Part shown: positions 23,226 to 36,860 of the stretch, one piece after another
Layout: each line of letters starts with the position of its first letter
How positions within the stretch are numbered: the first letter of the stretch is position 1
Source of the DNA: Lutraria lutraria
Lineage: Eukaryota > Mollusca > Bivalvia > Venerida > Mactridae
Assembly: GCA_964023205.1 (NCBI GenBank)
Contig: OZ026841.1
Span: forward strand, 34,734,399 to 34,798,398
Length of the DNA: 64,000 bases
Direction: 5' to 3'
The notes under the pieces: model-generated
What the model saw: the letters and a program-made list of their open reading frames with translations, nothing else
The model's database searches: none
Told to the model about the DNA's origin: nothing
Position numbers and translations under genes: made by a program

Positions 23226-24145
23226 AACCGCGCACAAAAAATGTCACTATTAATCTGAACAAATTTAAAACATGTAATTTGATACAGTTTTTTGCTCGTT
23301 CTGAGTAGCGGTCTCCATAGTAACAGCCATACATATAAGCATCAGACCGTCTGATAACTTTTGTAAATCAAGGGAGGTAATTATTCTAATTCTGATATTG
23401 TAATTCTTTTCAATATATATTTTTTTATATTGTTATAAGTGTGTGTTGCTCTATAATTAAACATTCAAATGATTGTTATTTCCACTGAACAAGACACAAG
23501 ACTTGTTTTAGATCCATGTTAGAAGGTCCAAATGGCACTTCGGGAAATAATTTAGCCATTTTGGTGGCCACTGTTCTCGATTGGGGCATGTCCGCTAGCT
23601 TTTTCGTCTGTGGGGGACAGGTTTCGGTTGTTAAAGGGTGTTTGTTAGCACAATATGTATTTCTGAGAGTATGATAGAAATGAAAGTAGTTAAAATTTGG
23701 ATTTTATGTTAGATGCATAGTTATATATGACATGAGCATGTTGTTTGTAAACATTATGCGATAAAACACGTTGACCGAAGCGAGGTGTGAAACGCCTTCA
23801 TAAAAGACTTGGATTTGTATAGAGTGTGTATCATATGCCCCGGGGGTACACGTATTGACTACAGGGACTCAGCGCAATGCATGTTCTGGGTCATGTGACT
23901 GAAAGTCATTGGTGAGGTAGTAGTGAACAGTGTTGGTGGTAGTGAATAGATTTGTGTAACCAAGTGATACAATGTAGACGTGAAATTGTTGAATTATAGA
24001 CACGTAATGCCATCTCGTGTTATGAATTTAATGCTATTGCTAAACTTTATGTCCTGTCTTTACATTTAAGGATTTCAAACTCTAATGGAAATTCTAAATT
24101 TAGAATCATTTATTAAACTTTTGTCTTCACCGAATGACGTCATTG
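23226..24145. other. Intergenic, nothing recognised
   Basis: Includes a moderately G+C-richer stretch at 23520-23640 and 23770-23950, but stops interrupt all frames and no element signature is visible. Confidence 0.5.
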
Positions 24146-24224
24146 ATTGCCAGTGGGTGCAGTGGTAAGATACTAGATTATGAAATAAGAGGTCCAGGGT
24201 TCAGTCCCCGGTTCGAGCTTTTTT
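24146..24224 (+). ncRNA. tRNA-like Pol III module (SINE head or tRNA pseudogene)
   Basis: An A-box-like 'gtgcagtggtaag' is followed by a B box 'ggttcagtccc' (24198-24208) and by T6 at 24219-24224, a Pol III terminator. The T-arm pairs, with one mismatch, but the acceptor and anticodon stems do not, so it is not a functional tRNA. Confidence 0.45.
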
Positions 24225-26500
24225 AGTATTTTCTTCTTGATAGAACATTTTTTCTCAATTAATTAGCTAAGATATCAAAGCGGAAGCATGTTTGTGTTTA
24301 AAAAAATGAGTAAACATACAAGATAGTTTAAAGCAATTCAGAAAACCTGATCATGTATCACCTTCAAACTGTTATAGCCGACACAGCGGCACTGGTTATA
24401 GTTGTTGGAACAAATGTGCAAATTTTGCTTCTGTGAAAACGGGAGTCTGTTTTATGCACATGCGTTTATTTTAGATGAAAAAAAATGTTAAAAACAATGT
24501 TCATTTGTTGCTAAAGGTCATTTTGTTAAATGAATAGGTCCAAAATTTAAACCAACACAAAAAACAATTCTATAAAAACTTATTTCATTTGCATTTTTTT
24601 TTGTAAATAATGTCCTGTTTTTTTTTCAAATTTGGGCAAAAATGATAAGAGGGGGTCTGGCACTTCAAATATATACAAAATATAATGGGACTGTGAAATT
24701 TGCTAAAATTTAAAATAAATGTCTTCTAAAAAGGAATAAAAGTAATGAAAACTGTTACAGACCAAACTCCTTAATAGCTTAATTTCGTTTTAAAAAATAT
24801 TTCTTTCGTACATGCCCTTGTTCGCTCTGTTATAGCATCGACCAAATTAGTCAGCTTATCTACGCGTTATGAAGTAAAATTGATTTATTTTCTAGGTATG
24901 TGTCTCCATCAATGTTACCTAAACTTAAACCCCTAAAAAATATTGATATGTTACGATGATATAATATGCAGGCCTATTAAAATCGCTGATGTGTACAGTT
25001 TTCAATGTTAACAAAAGGAACGATAAATAGATAGCACGTACAGAGGACAAAGTTATTTTCAGTAAAGTTCGGCTATACTACTGATGGGATTCGTAGGAAA
25101 ATTTACAGGAATGGTCTTTACTAAGGGAAGTTGCACATATATCACAGGTTTTACTGTTGAGTGATTTTTAACGAAGTTGTGGCCCTTTAACACAGGCGCG
25201 GAGCTATTTGTGTTTACGATTTGTTTGGTCATTGGACTCGGATTTGATATATTTTATAATATTTTCGATCAACTCTCTAAATTTCTTTTGGATACGAGAC
25301 AACGAAAACGTCATTTCGATTGTCTTTATTTTGTATTAACTAAGAAATATGAACACACAGAAATATAAACGCACTGACGTGAGTATAAGCTCAGAAATAT
25401 GAACATACAGACGTTACTTTGTATATGAATGTTATTTTATAAATTACTTTCATTGATAATACACGTTTATGCATATTGTGTAGTGTTTGTTTATGTATTA
25501 TCTTATAATACAGATTTCATTATGTTACCTTTGACTGTTGTAAAATACTTGATCCACAAAAATCTGTTATAAGTTTCATGTCTGTGTAGATGTTGTCATC
25601 TACTTGCTCTGTTTTTATAAAACATTGACATTGCTTATAGTTGTGTTGATATATATCATTGTGTTGAAGTCATTATATTAAGTCTTTATTGAATTTTTTA
25701 ACTCTTTCCGTTTTTCTGATGTTTAAGAAATTTAACTCACCATTGAAGATATTATAGCATTGATCATTACTTCAAATTATTATGTTGTACGATACTGACT
25801 GCATGAATGTTGGTATCCTTCCATCCACATTGCAGAATATCTTAATATAATGTCTTGAATATCCTTTAAATTCTTTTAACTTGTAATGTGTATAAAATAG
25901 GTATATCTGTACACTGAATACATTTTTGTTGATGTATACAATGAATATAGAGAATAAACCAGACTGATTTGTCCACAGGTAAGTAAATATCGACATTCGC
26001 TTGATTGCAAGTGCTTCAATAATTGAATACGTACTGTTTAAAGTAATAATTCAACAAATAATAATAAAATGCAACAAAAACAGCGTTTTTGTTATGTTAG
26101 TTATGGTGTGAAGGTGTGAAACAGTTATACATTGTAAGGTTTTGTATAGTTTGCGTTAATCCCCGGGGCACAAATATTACAATACGGACGTAAATTTAAG
26201 CGTGTTTTTAATTTTAGGTATATGTCTATTAAATTGTTCAGTATTTTCTTATTCAAATAAAAAGATACTAAGTATAATTTACCATCAACCAGCCCATGAA
26301 AGTACATTACTGTAAATACTAAAATAGATTTATTAGACATACCTTTAGTAAAAAATATACATATTCAAAAGTTGTTTTCAAGCATTAGCACAGTGGTATA
26401 AAAGGTGTTGAAATTATGTTACTATTTATCATTTCATGATCTGGTGTATAGCGATTCTCTTGTCAGAGTCGCACATACGCCTTTTGTTTTTTAGTTTGTG
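24225..26500. other. Intergenic, nothing recognised
   Basis: Very A+T-rich. A donor-like CACAG|GTAAGTA at about 25974-25984 has no convincing exon next to it. Confidence 0.55.
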
Positions 26501-28277
26501 TCGTGCTATTCTCACGACACCGGTTGTAAATAAAACCACGTGTTATTCTCACGACACCGTTTGCAAATAATACGAAGTGCTATTCTCACGACAACGGTTG
26601 TAAATAAAACGACGTGTTATTCTCACGACACCGGTTGTAAATAAAACGACGTGTTATTCTCACGACACCGTTTGCAAATAATACGAAGTGCTATTCTCAC
26701 GACACCGGGTGTAAATTTAACAACGTGCTATTCTCACGACACCGGTTGTAAATTTAACGACGTGTTAATCTCACGACACCGGTTGTAAATTTAACGACGT
26801 GTTAATCTCACGACACCGGTTGTAAATTTAACGACGTGTTATTCTCACGACACCGCTTGTCAATAAAACGACGTGTTATTCTCACGACACCGGTTGTAAA
26901 TTTAACGACGTGCTATTCTCACGACACCGGTTGTAAATTTAACGACGTGTTATTCTCACGACACCGGTTGTAAATTTAACGACGTGTTATTCTCACGACA
27001 CCGGGTGTAAATAAAATGACGTGTTATTCTTACGACACCGGTTGTAAATAAAACGACGTGTTATTCTCACGACACCGGTTGTAAATTTAACGACGTGTTA
27101 TTCTCACGACACCGTTTGTAAATAAAACGACGTGTTATTCTCACGACACCGTTTGTAAATTTAACGACGTGTTATTCTCACGACACCGCTTGTAAATAAA
27201 ACGACGTGTTATTCTCACGACACCGGTTGTAAATTTAACGACGTGTTATTCTCACGACACCGTTTGCAAATAATACGAAGTGCTATTCTCACGACACCGG
27301 TTGTAAATAAAACGAAGTCTTATTCTTACGACACCGGTTGTAAATAAAACGACGTGCTATTCTCACGACACCGTTTGCAAATAATACGAAGTGCTATTCT
27401 CACGACACCGGTTGTAAATAAAACGACGTGTTATTCTCACGACACCGGTGGTAAATAAAACAAAGTGCTATTCTCACGACACCGGTTGTAAATAAAACGA
27501 CGTGTTATTATTCTTAAGACACCGGTTTTAAATTTAATGACGTGTTATTCTTACGACACCGGTGGTAAATAAAACGACGTGTTATTCTCACGACACCGTT
27601 TGCAAATAATACGAAGTGCTATTCTCACGACACCGGGTGTAAATTTAACAACGTGCTATTCTCACGACACCGGTTGTAAATTTAACGACGTGTTAATCTC
27701 ACGACACCGGTTGTAAATTTAACGACGTGTTAATCTCACGACACCGGTTGTAAATTTAACGACGTGCTATTCTCACGACACCGGTTGTAAATTTAACGAC
27801 GTGTTATTCTCACGACACCGCTTGTAAATAAAACGACGTGTTATTCTCACGACACCGGTTGTAAATTTAACGACGTGTTATTCTCACGACACCGTTTGCA
27901 AATAATACGAAGTGCTATTCTCACGACACCGGTTGTAAATTTAACGACGTGTTATTCTCACGACACCGGTGGTAAATAAAACAAAGTGCTATTCTCACGA
28001 CACCGGTTGTAAATAAAACGACGTGTTATTATTCTTAAGACACCGGTTTTAAATTTAACGACGTGTTATTCTCACGACACCGGGTGTAAATAAAATGACG
28101 TGTTATTCTTACGACACCGGTGGTAAATAAAACGACGTGTTATTCTTACGACACCGTTTGCAAATAAAACGACGTGTTATTCTCACGACACCGTTTGCAA
28201 ATAAAACGACGTGTTATTCTTACGACACCGCTTGTAAATAAAACGACGTGTTATTCTTACAACACCGCTTGTAAATT
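26501..28277. repeat. 37-bp minisatellite, about 48 units
   Basis: A continuous array of a 37-bp unit whose core is 'attctcacgacaccggttg' followed by 'taaataaaacgacgtgtt'. Unit types differ at fixed places: 'taaataaaacgacg', 'taaatttaacgacg' and 'gcaaataatacgaagtgc'. Two copies of an extra 'att' (near 27510 and 28030) mark internal block duplications. There is no coding sense; frames change strand and phase along it. Confidence 0.95.
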
Positions 28278-28419
28278 ACTTTTTTCTGTGGTTCTGCCGG
28301 CTATGGTCCAGGCCTACACCACTAAATTTGAGAGTTTTGATTTTGAGAGTGATTTCAGCGTTAGGGTTTAGTGGTGTATGCCCTGGACTATAGCCACAGT
28401 GTGGACTATAGAAAAAAGT
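28278..28419. mobile_element. Foldback hairpin element abutting the 37-bp array
   Basis: An imperfect inverted repeat. The left arm starts 'acttttttct' and includes 'ccaggcctacaccactaaa'; the right arm, inverted, starts 'acttttttct' and includes 'ccagggcatacaccactaaa'. Arms are about 50 bp with a loop of about 40 bp. It begins directly where the 37-bp array ends. Confidence 0.65.
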
Positions 28420-28887
28420 CTTACCCCTCTACAAATGTTATATATATAGCTGGTTCAAGTATGATGCATAAAAAAGTCACAGGAGCTATGTAACATGCTT
28501 AAAAATGGCATCTTCGAAAAATCTTCGTGGCAGGAACTACAAGACCAACTTGCATATATATTTAATACATAGCATCGCATAACGGTCCTATGCAAATAAT
28601 ATAATACATTATAAATCATGTCCTTGGGATTAAAATTGTTCTCGCACAGAAGATACCTTTTTGCATATACTTACATAAGAAAACACTTTCTAATCTGTTT
28701 CGGAATTTCACAACTTCCGTTCGGCTTCGATTCCCTTTTTGGGCAACGCTATCTTTTTGCTGCGAACAGCAGCAACTTCTATACTTGTTTTCTTTCATCC
28801 CTTGTTGTCGAGGGACTGAAAGCCCGTATGATGCGTGTATGTGGTCGCACTGTCATGCAAAGCTACCCTGTCTGTCTCATGCTGTAA
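28420..28887. other. Intergenic, nothing recognised
   Basis: Open frames overlap on both strands at 28616-28887 without motif or splice support. Confidence 0.5.
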
Positions 28888-29047
28888 GGCATCTCCCTTG
28901 TAATTATTGTCTGTTGGCATCTTCATTATAATTAATGTCTGTTGGTATATTCATTATAATAATTGTCTGTTGGTATCCTTATTATAATTATTGACTGTTG
29001 TCATCTCCCTTATAATTATTGTCTGTTGACATATCCTTTTTAATTAC
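28888..29047. repeat. Degenerate ~29-bp tandem repeat, five units
   Basis: Units of the form 'ttataattattgtctgttgg' plus 'catctccc' repeat about five times with substitutions and one-base length changes. Confidence 0.85.
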
Positions 29048-31204
29048 TGCTCCGCCCAGTGTGGGTAGTCCCGGAGCGGTTAGGGTTTTACGATCGCATA
29101 AAATTGTTTCAGGCTACGCCATTGAACTTATGACGTCATATTTCATATGGTGTAAGTACTCTTGAACACCACATTATTATAGAAAAGTGCATCATTCACA
29201 CAACAGTTTTAGTTCGTCTGGTTATCTATAATTTTATATATATATATATATATACAGTATATACTGTACTTTGAACATTATATCCATGGGGAAATCAACC
29301 TTAAAAAGATCAGTCAGTCCTAACAGTTTGTGTGCTCCCCCCCCCCCCCCCCTCAACCAATCCATGGTAAACCAGTAGAGACTTTGGTAGCGTTAAGTGA
29401 ATTAGACCACCCCGAGGTCGACATTTCTAGCAGGACTGTCTGTATTAGAGTAATTAACTTGACAAGGTAAGAAACTTGGGACGTTTATAGATACACAAAG
29501 TTCCGCAAATGTTGCTCTGATGGGATAATATTCTTTAGACGTGGATGCAATGGTTACTTTAGCACATCTTTCTTAATCACTCCGGGTTTTCCCCCGATGT
29601 CATACTTACTTCACTTTATTTCCGAACGTATCAATGTTCAAGGACTGTCATGATTCCGATGCTCATCAGTTGGCATTCTGTCTGTACAGCGTTTGAAGAC
29701 TATAAAGACATTATAGGTTACATGTATGTACCAGGAGCACTTTTTCTGTGTGAGTATTATTTTGACAAAATTTGAGTGGCTCTTGGATACATGAAAACGA
29801 ATCAACCAAGATGGTTCACTATGTAAACAATTCAACAATTCTAACGAATATGTTTTACGGCAATATTTGATATTTTCACACTATCTTAGAATATTTCACG
29901 AATCTGGATTGCTACTGGCTGCTGCTTAATAATGGTCCATTAACACATGTCCCCCATAGCCACATTAATTCACTACAGTGTCTGTCAATACGCTTGTTCG
30001 TTGATGATGATTGGCATTTACTTCAATACAAAACGAGACAACAACAAAGTATCACTATTGTACCACTCTGCTTGATATAATGATATTCTACCAACTTTCA
30101 TGACATACATGGAGCTGCGTCTTAAATATATAACAAAGCGATGTTGTCATCGCAAATCCCCCGCTTGATGAAGGTTATGTCAAAAAGAGAATTTAAAAAA
30201 ATGGAAAATCTTTCCCGGTTGCATGCAAGCATGATGACTATTTAAAGTAAGGACAGTAACAAAGAGAATATATAAAATTATGATACGGGTATTGAACTCT
30301 CAACATCTCATTGCTGTCTATATTTCTATAGTTTCAAGTATATATTAATTTACACGTTTGGTCATTGCTCTGACTTTTTTTATAAATTTCTTAAATGATA
30401 TTTTTGTTAGCTATTAAACAAAGGGCAAATATCTAATAAATGCATGGTAGATTTATGAATCACATTCTTAGCATTAATACTCCAAAAGTTCGTATAAAAA
30501 TGTTTAATGGTAATGTAGTTATACTCCAGTCAAAGTTAGAATAAAACAAAAGATAATAACTATAAAATTTGACAAGGTAAAGCTATGATTTCTTTGCCTT
30601 GTACTTCTATTGCTATCTAACCTTTTTTGTAACTTTCCAAAAAATGTCTGAAATGGTTGGGCTCTTAACAAAATTAAACAACAAACTAAAAAGAAAGTCA
30701 AACAAATAAGGAGGGGCTATCATCACATGCCTTTGTTTAAACTTTTGACGAGGTTGTTATGGAAACCATAATTAATTAACTATATGTTTCATTTTATTTC
30801 TATATAAAATAATAAACGGATATAACTTATCCACGAACATTTTGATCACCCCTCGTACATGCAGTTTTGTATTTTATTTTCCCCATAAATTGATATATGC
30901 CAAACATACATTGAACATTATGGTATGAACAAACGCAACACATATGAATCATATTTAGATTCTACCTTCATTTTTATAACATCATATAGATGTTTTAGCA
31001 CAGGCTTAACCAATAAACCATATGTTATATGGATTCGAAAAGCATTCAAATGTTGATTTAATCATTTGTTAAAATGTATTTGACATTTTCCACACAACTG
31101 TACATCAAATACATGCGTCATAAAATAAGCTTTGAAATAATGAATAAATATTTAATGCCGGTTGAAGAAAAATTGAAAACTGTTTTCAGACTTTTGGAGT
31201 TCTC
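29048..31204. other. Intergenic with (TA)10 and C16 tracts
   Basis: (TA)10 at 29235-29254 and a 16-base C run at 29337-29352. A G+C hairpin GCTCCG...CGGAGC lies at about 29050-29078. No gene is supported. Confidence 0.6.
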
Positions 31205-31345
31205 AGATTTTTATAGCGGTCACCTCCGAATAAAGGCCACCCAGTGAATGGATGCCATTTAAAAAAACGACATTTGAACAAAATCACATCTGAATAAAGG
31301 TCACCTTTCCATAGGGTCACATTATGTCTTTCTCATAGGTGATCT
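31205..31345 (+). repeat. 'AATAAAGGCCAC' dispersed repeat, copy 2
   Basis: Contains 'gcggtcacctccgaataaag', 'gaacaaaatcac', 'ctgaataaaggtcacc' and 'cacattatgtctttctc', in the same order and strand as the other copies. Confidence 0.7.
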
Positions 31346-33099
31346 TTGTACACATTGTATAAATATTACATGTCTGACAGGGTGACAGTAAAATTGTCAA
31401 CTTGAGGAAATTCTGTTAATCGAGGTATTTTCGAAAGTTGACAATTTACTTTCACCCTTCAGATATGTAATATTTACTTTATTACACCAAAAAAAATCAA
31501 GCCATCTTTGTTGATTTAGTCGTCTGTTTGCGAAAATAGATACTGCGCATGTGTGAATGGTACAGTTTAATTTTCGAACATTCCGTACCTATGGAAGCGG
31601 ACGACAGTATTTTTCAAGGGCTTGTTGCTCCAGTTCAGCGCAATAATATGAATATAAGATTAGATGGTGGTTAAAGAGAAATTATTTCTGCGTGGAATAA
31701 GACCATGCTTTTGAAAATCGGTTCGAAATTGTTACAACAGGACCTTGATGAACACGACCGGTGTGAATTCTGAGCCCAGGAGTTCTATACCTTTACAATA
31801 TAATATATATATGGTGATCGTTTTTTAAAAAACTTTATTTTGTTGTTATAAAACATGTTATAAACATAATATTTGACAGTGTTTAGAGTGTTAAAAGAAT
31901 TCCTGGGTAGTAGAGGGTCTGTGGGGATACCTGTGTGTACATCAAATGAAGCTTTATTTCATCCAGAATCCAATCTTCAGTTTTCAGCGTCACGAAATCC
32001 GTCAAATATGATATTGACTCCTAATAAAAGTAAACTGCTGGTATAATTTGTGTCAAAGAAAGTTAATTACATTTTATTTATCGTCGAGGAAGCTGTGCTT
32101 ATTTATTTACGTCTGTTCACAATCTAATCTGGAATTGTTCGCTTAAAGGGCAATGCTGTTGTTAAAGCAATGATAAGAGAAACAAACGAAATAATTGCAC
32201 AAGTTTCTAATCATCCTGACATGAAAAATTTGTGGAAAATGATCGTCAAGTTGAATTAACTCGTTACAAATCGAAATTGCATTCGATATCAAATGAAATG
32301 CTTATCAGAACTGTGAAGATTGTATTTTATAAAGTTAGTTTATTTCCCTAAAATTGATCTTATGCAATAATACAGTGTATCAACTGCTGGTAGTAAAGAT
32401 TGGTTTGTCAGTATCAAGGCGAGTTGCTAAATTCTGATTGAAATTTTACAATCAATTCAGTGTTGAGATTTGATCATTTTTTGTTTCCTACACTCTCTTA
32501 ATTATTTACGAATAAAAGCTGAATGTGCATGAGAATGGCACCGATATATTTTATATAGGTAACACACGAAACATGTTAATTGGCATTTACACGTACATTT
32601 AGATTACATCTTATACATTATTTGGCTTGCTCATTAGGTAGCAATGTGATATGATATTAATGAGTACTGGTGTTTTTATTACATTTTTTTATATTTCACC
32701 GAGCTAATTAGTTATCCCGCCATTACGCACCTCTTAGTAAAGTTCTATGTAAAACTAAGTATGTATAGATGCGGTAATACAAGGAAACCATGGATCATTT
32801 ACGATGACTAAGTAACAAATGAAGACTCGATTATCTTAGGATATAGTGTGTATATGTACCTCCGAAAGGAGTACTTTTCTGATATCATTGAGTATATTGT
32901 TAACTGCATTATTAATGATTATAAATGAAAAGTGATACAACAAATAACTCCTGGGAAACACCTTTTGTGTCTCATCAACACTTGACAAGATTGCCATAGC
33001 CAGAATATGTCAGAAGGCTTGCAATAAAATGCAATTAATTGTTTCCCTTTCCTGTGCAACATAAAGACATACGTTTTATATATCAAAGTATGGTCAAGC
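31346..33099. other. Intergenic, nothing recognised
   Basis: A+T-rich. Short 'gtaatatttac/ gtgacag' inversions near 31370-31470 ('ctgacagggtgacagtaaaa' against 'ttactttcacccttcag') suggest a small hairpin only. Confidence 0.5.
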
Positions 33100-33245
33100 T
33101 GGAGTTAGAAACCACCTCCGAATAAAGGTCAACCTTTAAATAAAGGCCATTATTTTAAAATCCGTTATTGATTATCAGGAAAAACTTGATGACCAGTGAT
33201 CTGCCTGTTTCAAAGGTGGTCATTGTTCACAGGTCTGTCTGTACG
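33100..33245 (+). repeat. 'AATAAAGGCCAC' dispersed repeat, copy 3
   Basis: Contains 'accacctccgaataaaggtc' and 'aaataaaggccattatttta', then diverges. Same strand as the other copies. Confidence 0.65.
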
Positions 33246-35892
33246 TGTACATAATATAATTCAGAAGTAACAGAACAATCATACTCGTATTTACTATTCC
33301 AACACAGGAAATGTTTCATTTTCCGTATATCACTGACCAGACCACGAGCTACATTAAACAAACTTATTTCCACATGATTTATAAAAAACAAACAAAACTT
33401 TAATGCCGTTGTTTAAGTTGTTGGGAGCCGTTATATTTCATTATCTATGCTATTATGAGTATTATTGAGAAAAGGAAGTCTCACCTCCCCAAAACTACCA
33501 ACCCCAGAAGCCACAAAACACACAATATTAAACCATGGAGGTCATAACACAGTATCCCAGAGGGTACTGCCTTGCAGAAGCAAAGCTACACATCGTTTTT
33601 ACAACATGGGATTCTACGTTACATTACAGACACGGGAAGCACGGTATTTGTTTTCCATTGGATGTGATAAATGTGGAAATAGTCCTGTGATTGAACAGTT
33701 CTCACTTTCTGTATAGAATCAAAACTGTTGAAATGTGTGATGTCTATGACAACTACGTAAAAACAAATATATATTAATTCGATGAAAGACATTTCTAACG
33801 CAACACCTGAGTTGTTGGAATAATCGGGTTATCAGAAAAGCGTTAGCGTTGAAATTGCCAATATACATAAATAATAAACACTCCGCACATGTTGACTGTA
33901 AAATGTTATAGACAATTAACAAAAAGCACAAAATGTAATAGAAATAAAAGAATGACTGCAAAGGAAAAAGAATTACAAAACTCACAACAAGAGATAACAA
34001 TAATCTTTGCATTATGAATGTCTTTTATGTTACATTGTTACTTTAAGCGTAGAAACATTGTTGCCTTCATGACCGATGTAATCATCTCATAATGGACACT
34101 TTGATAATATTGCACACTAATCGAGTTTCATGCGTTTCTGTTTATGGCAAACCAGCATTTCAATATTTGCAGACCATGGCAGTAAAGTTTCAATATCCCT
34201 TGTTTTAGTTTCAAACGAGCTATCGCAGTCCCATGGGGTGTACATGCAGACCGGAAGATGGTTTCTATTATGCCATTGTAACTTATCTTATACGTGTCCA
34301 TGGGAATCCGTTTTGTTTTTCAGAATGGGGCATATTTATTAGAAAAATCTACGGATACAATTGTACCAGTTTGTACAAACATTCCAAAATGTATTTGGAA
34401 TTATGTAATTACGATAGTATCCGATTGAAAATACCTCCAAGCGAACCTACGCAATGTACATTCTACACTTTATATTAATTATTTTTAAATTGCTGCCATA
34501 GTGGTGAAACTTTTTTTTCAAAATACAAGTACCTTACTAGACATCTAGTACTCAGATTTCAAATTCCCAATTTAACGTGACAGTCAATGCCAGTATAGGA
34601 TTCCATTTAGACGTTTTCACTTCCTATTTCCTCGAGGCAATTATTTCAGTTGTCGATGACTGCAACCATTAATCTAATATGTAAACCTAAATCCTAGAAT
34701 GTCGCGTACAATTTATAGAAGAATAAATAATGCAGCTGATATTCATTTACTGTACGATGACATGATATTGTTGACTAACCAATAATTATTAGGGATCTAG
34801 TTGCCCATTAAGGTGCAATATTCCGCGCAGGATAACTTCCTATAGCATAGCTTATAAATGAACGTTTTATTACATTCGATGCATAGTCACATTTATCTTA
34901 ATATTTTAACTCATGTTTCTGTATCTCTTAATTAAAAACTAACGCTGAATATAATTTATAATGTATCCTTTTGAAAAATACTCCCAACTGGCGTATATAC
35001 TAGAATACTGATTTCTTCTTTTTGTGTTTACATCAAAAAACATAATTGGATGTTTTTACAATTTACAAATTTGCTACAGTTACATATGTTTTGGCATGAT
35101 CTATTACCTAAAGCACGGATGTGTATAAGGACACTAAATGTGAAGTTACGTAATGGTTGACGTGATTGCTTATTTTTGGCTAGGTAATCTTCGCGGTAAC
35201 ATGGGATTATTTGTTTGTCCCGTTTCGTTGAACCCCGTTCTATTTTCTTACCGTCACACAAAATGATATATTATACAAAACATTCTCATAATATTTATCT
35301 GTCAGATTCCCATTCTATGGATATATAATGATACATTGTATATCATTAAAATAATGATCCTTTATCATCCATTTCTTATAAAGTGGCTGTATGAGTGTAT
35401 ATAATGTGTGATACTAAGCGTTCTGCCGCGTTATTTGGAGTGTCTATTGGCCGTTGTGTAAAAAGATATTTCCTTGGGGTATACCATTCACAAAAAACAT
35501 GAACAACCATTTTGCATGCATTATTTATTCGATCATGATAGCAGTAATAAAGGTATTGATTACAGCCGGTATAAAAGAATGAGAAATTCTAACAAATGGA
35601 GAAGAAATTCCAGCAACTTATAAGTCGGAATAACAATTGTTTGTTTGTTAAAAAGGATATTTCCCAAACAACTCACACAAACTTCGATAACTGGATGATA
35701 CTTTTATTTTCCATGCTAATAAACTAAACGACCCCTTAGCACTTGTTTCACTCCTGGAATATATGTTGCAATTGTAAGTAATAATGGACTTTCATCCTAT
35801 AGACCATAGTGTACTGATGGAGTAGCCTACATTTATATGTAGAACAAATGTATTAATAAATTAGTAAAACAAGAACCTCAATTGTGGCACTT
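33246..35892. other. Intergenic with a Tc1-type terminal repeat relic
   Basis: At 33792-33806 'tttctaacgcaacac' matches 15 bases of the terminal repeat of the Tc1 element at 16059-16916. No partner end and no transposase are visible nearby. The open frame at 33465-33716 has no recognisable motif. Confidence 0.5.
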
Positions 35893-35894
35893 CA

Positions 35895-35992
35895 GATTAT
35901 GCCTGGCATTTCCATCTTAACTACCGAGGTAAAATATGTCACATGGGACTCGTCACATGTCAATCTGTCATATTGAGTTAATCGGCATTTAC
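35895..35992 (+). repeat. Third dispersed family, copy 1
   Basis: Shares 'gggactcgtca', 'atgtcaa(t/a)ctgtcat' and 'ttaa(a)tcggcattt' in order with 50288-50378 and, more diverged, 45733-45825. Confidence 0.5.
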
Positions 35993-36669
35993 TTTAATGA
36001 TTTATTCACAGGACGTAGATCTATATTTGTGATATTTTATGTTTTGCATACTCTTCTCCAATACGTTGTTCCGCTGATAAAGTATTATTTGTCATTTCTT
36101 TGGTGTTGACATTGTAATGCTGTTTGTTGGTGACCTACACTTGACACTTTACTGTATGATTTACGCTTGTAGTTGGCTCAATGTATTAGTATAGATAAGA
36201 AAAAGTTACTGGTACCCCCCCCCCCCCACGAAAAAAACAACAGCATCAATACCACCTCTCAAATACCATCTTTCCCAAAACCAGGCCAATCTATAGAAAC
36301 ACAAAAAAATGTATAGCATAAGAGGTGTGTGTGGAGCACTGACACTGATTTAAGTTGGATATATATAATATATATGGGATATTAATAATCTATACACTGC
36401 CTTATTTTTAAATTCTATATACACAAGTATAACAATATAGACAAGTTGGTTTCATATATTGGTCCAATTTCTGGTTGCTGACATACTTTGTGGCTTATAA
36501 TATTCTGTCTTTGCATCTCGTGTCTGTCCTTATAACACCACTCTCGTACATTTCTATGAAAGTAGTTTTATTTGTGAATATGGTAAATGTTACAGCAATA
36601 CAAGGAAAGGGACAATGTAGTTTCTATTGTCATCTCTAGAACAGTACCACAATGTCATATAATATCGTA
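35993..36669. other. Intergenic with C13 tract
   Basis: A 13-base C run lies at 36215-36227. Nothing else is supported. Confidence 0.6.
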
Positions 36670-36860
36670 AAAGAGTCTCAATGGTCGAGTTATAATACTT
36701 GACTAGTTATAATTAGCCACTGTAAGCTTGAATCCCAACTGAGACCTAAGTTCAGAAGTTGGGAAGTTGCCCAACTAGATTACGGAAGGTCGTTGCCTCT
36801 ACCCAGATGTAGACCTTGGTGTTTCTACATCAGCCGAGCTGAAAATGTCGCTATTTGACG
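36670..36860 (+). mobile_element. tRNA-derived SINE
   Basis: The tRNA-like head (36672-36747) has an A-box-like 'caatggtcgag', a B box 'agcttgaatccc' (36725-36736) and a pairing acceptor-like stem (GTCTCA near the start, TGAGAC at the end). The body contains 'cggaaggtcgttgcctctac' and 'ccagatgtagacc', like the body of common bivalve SINEs; that likeness is from memory. The 3' end is not clear. Confidence 0.6.

Noticed and set aside
24146..24224. A functional tRNA gene
   Set aside because: A and B boxes and a terminator are present, but acceptor and anticodon stems do not pair.
26501..28277. Regular 37-bp repeats as a CRISPR array
   Set aside because: There are no unique spacers; units are directly contiguous, and the context is an animal genome.
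29350..29466. Open stretch of about 38 codons ending at a donor-like AG|GTAAGA
   Set aside because: It begins in a poly-C run without an acceptor; no recognisable protein.
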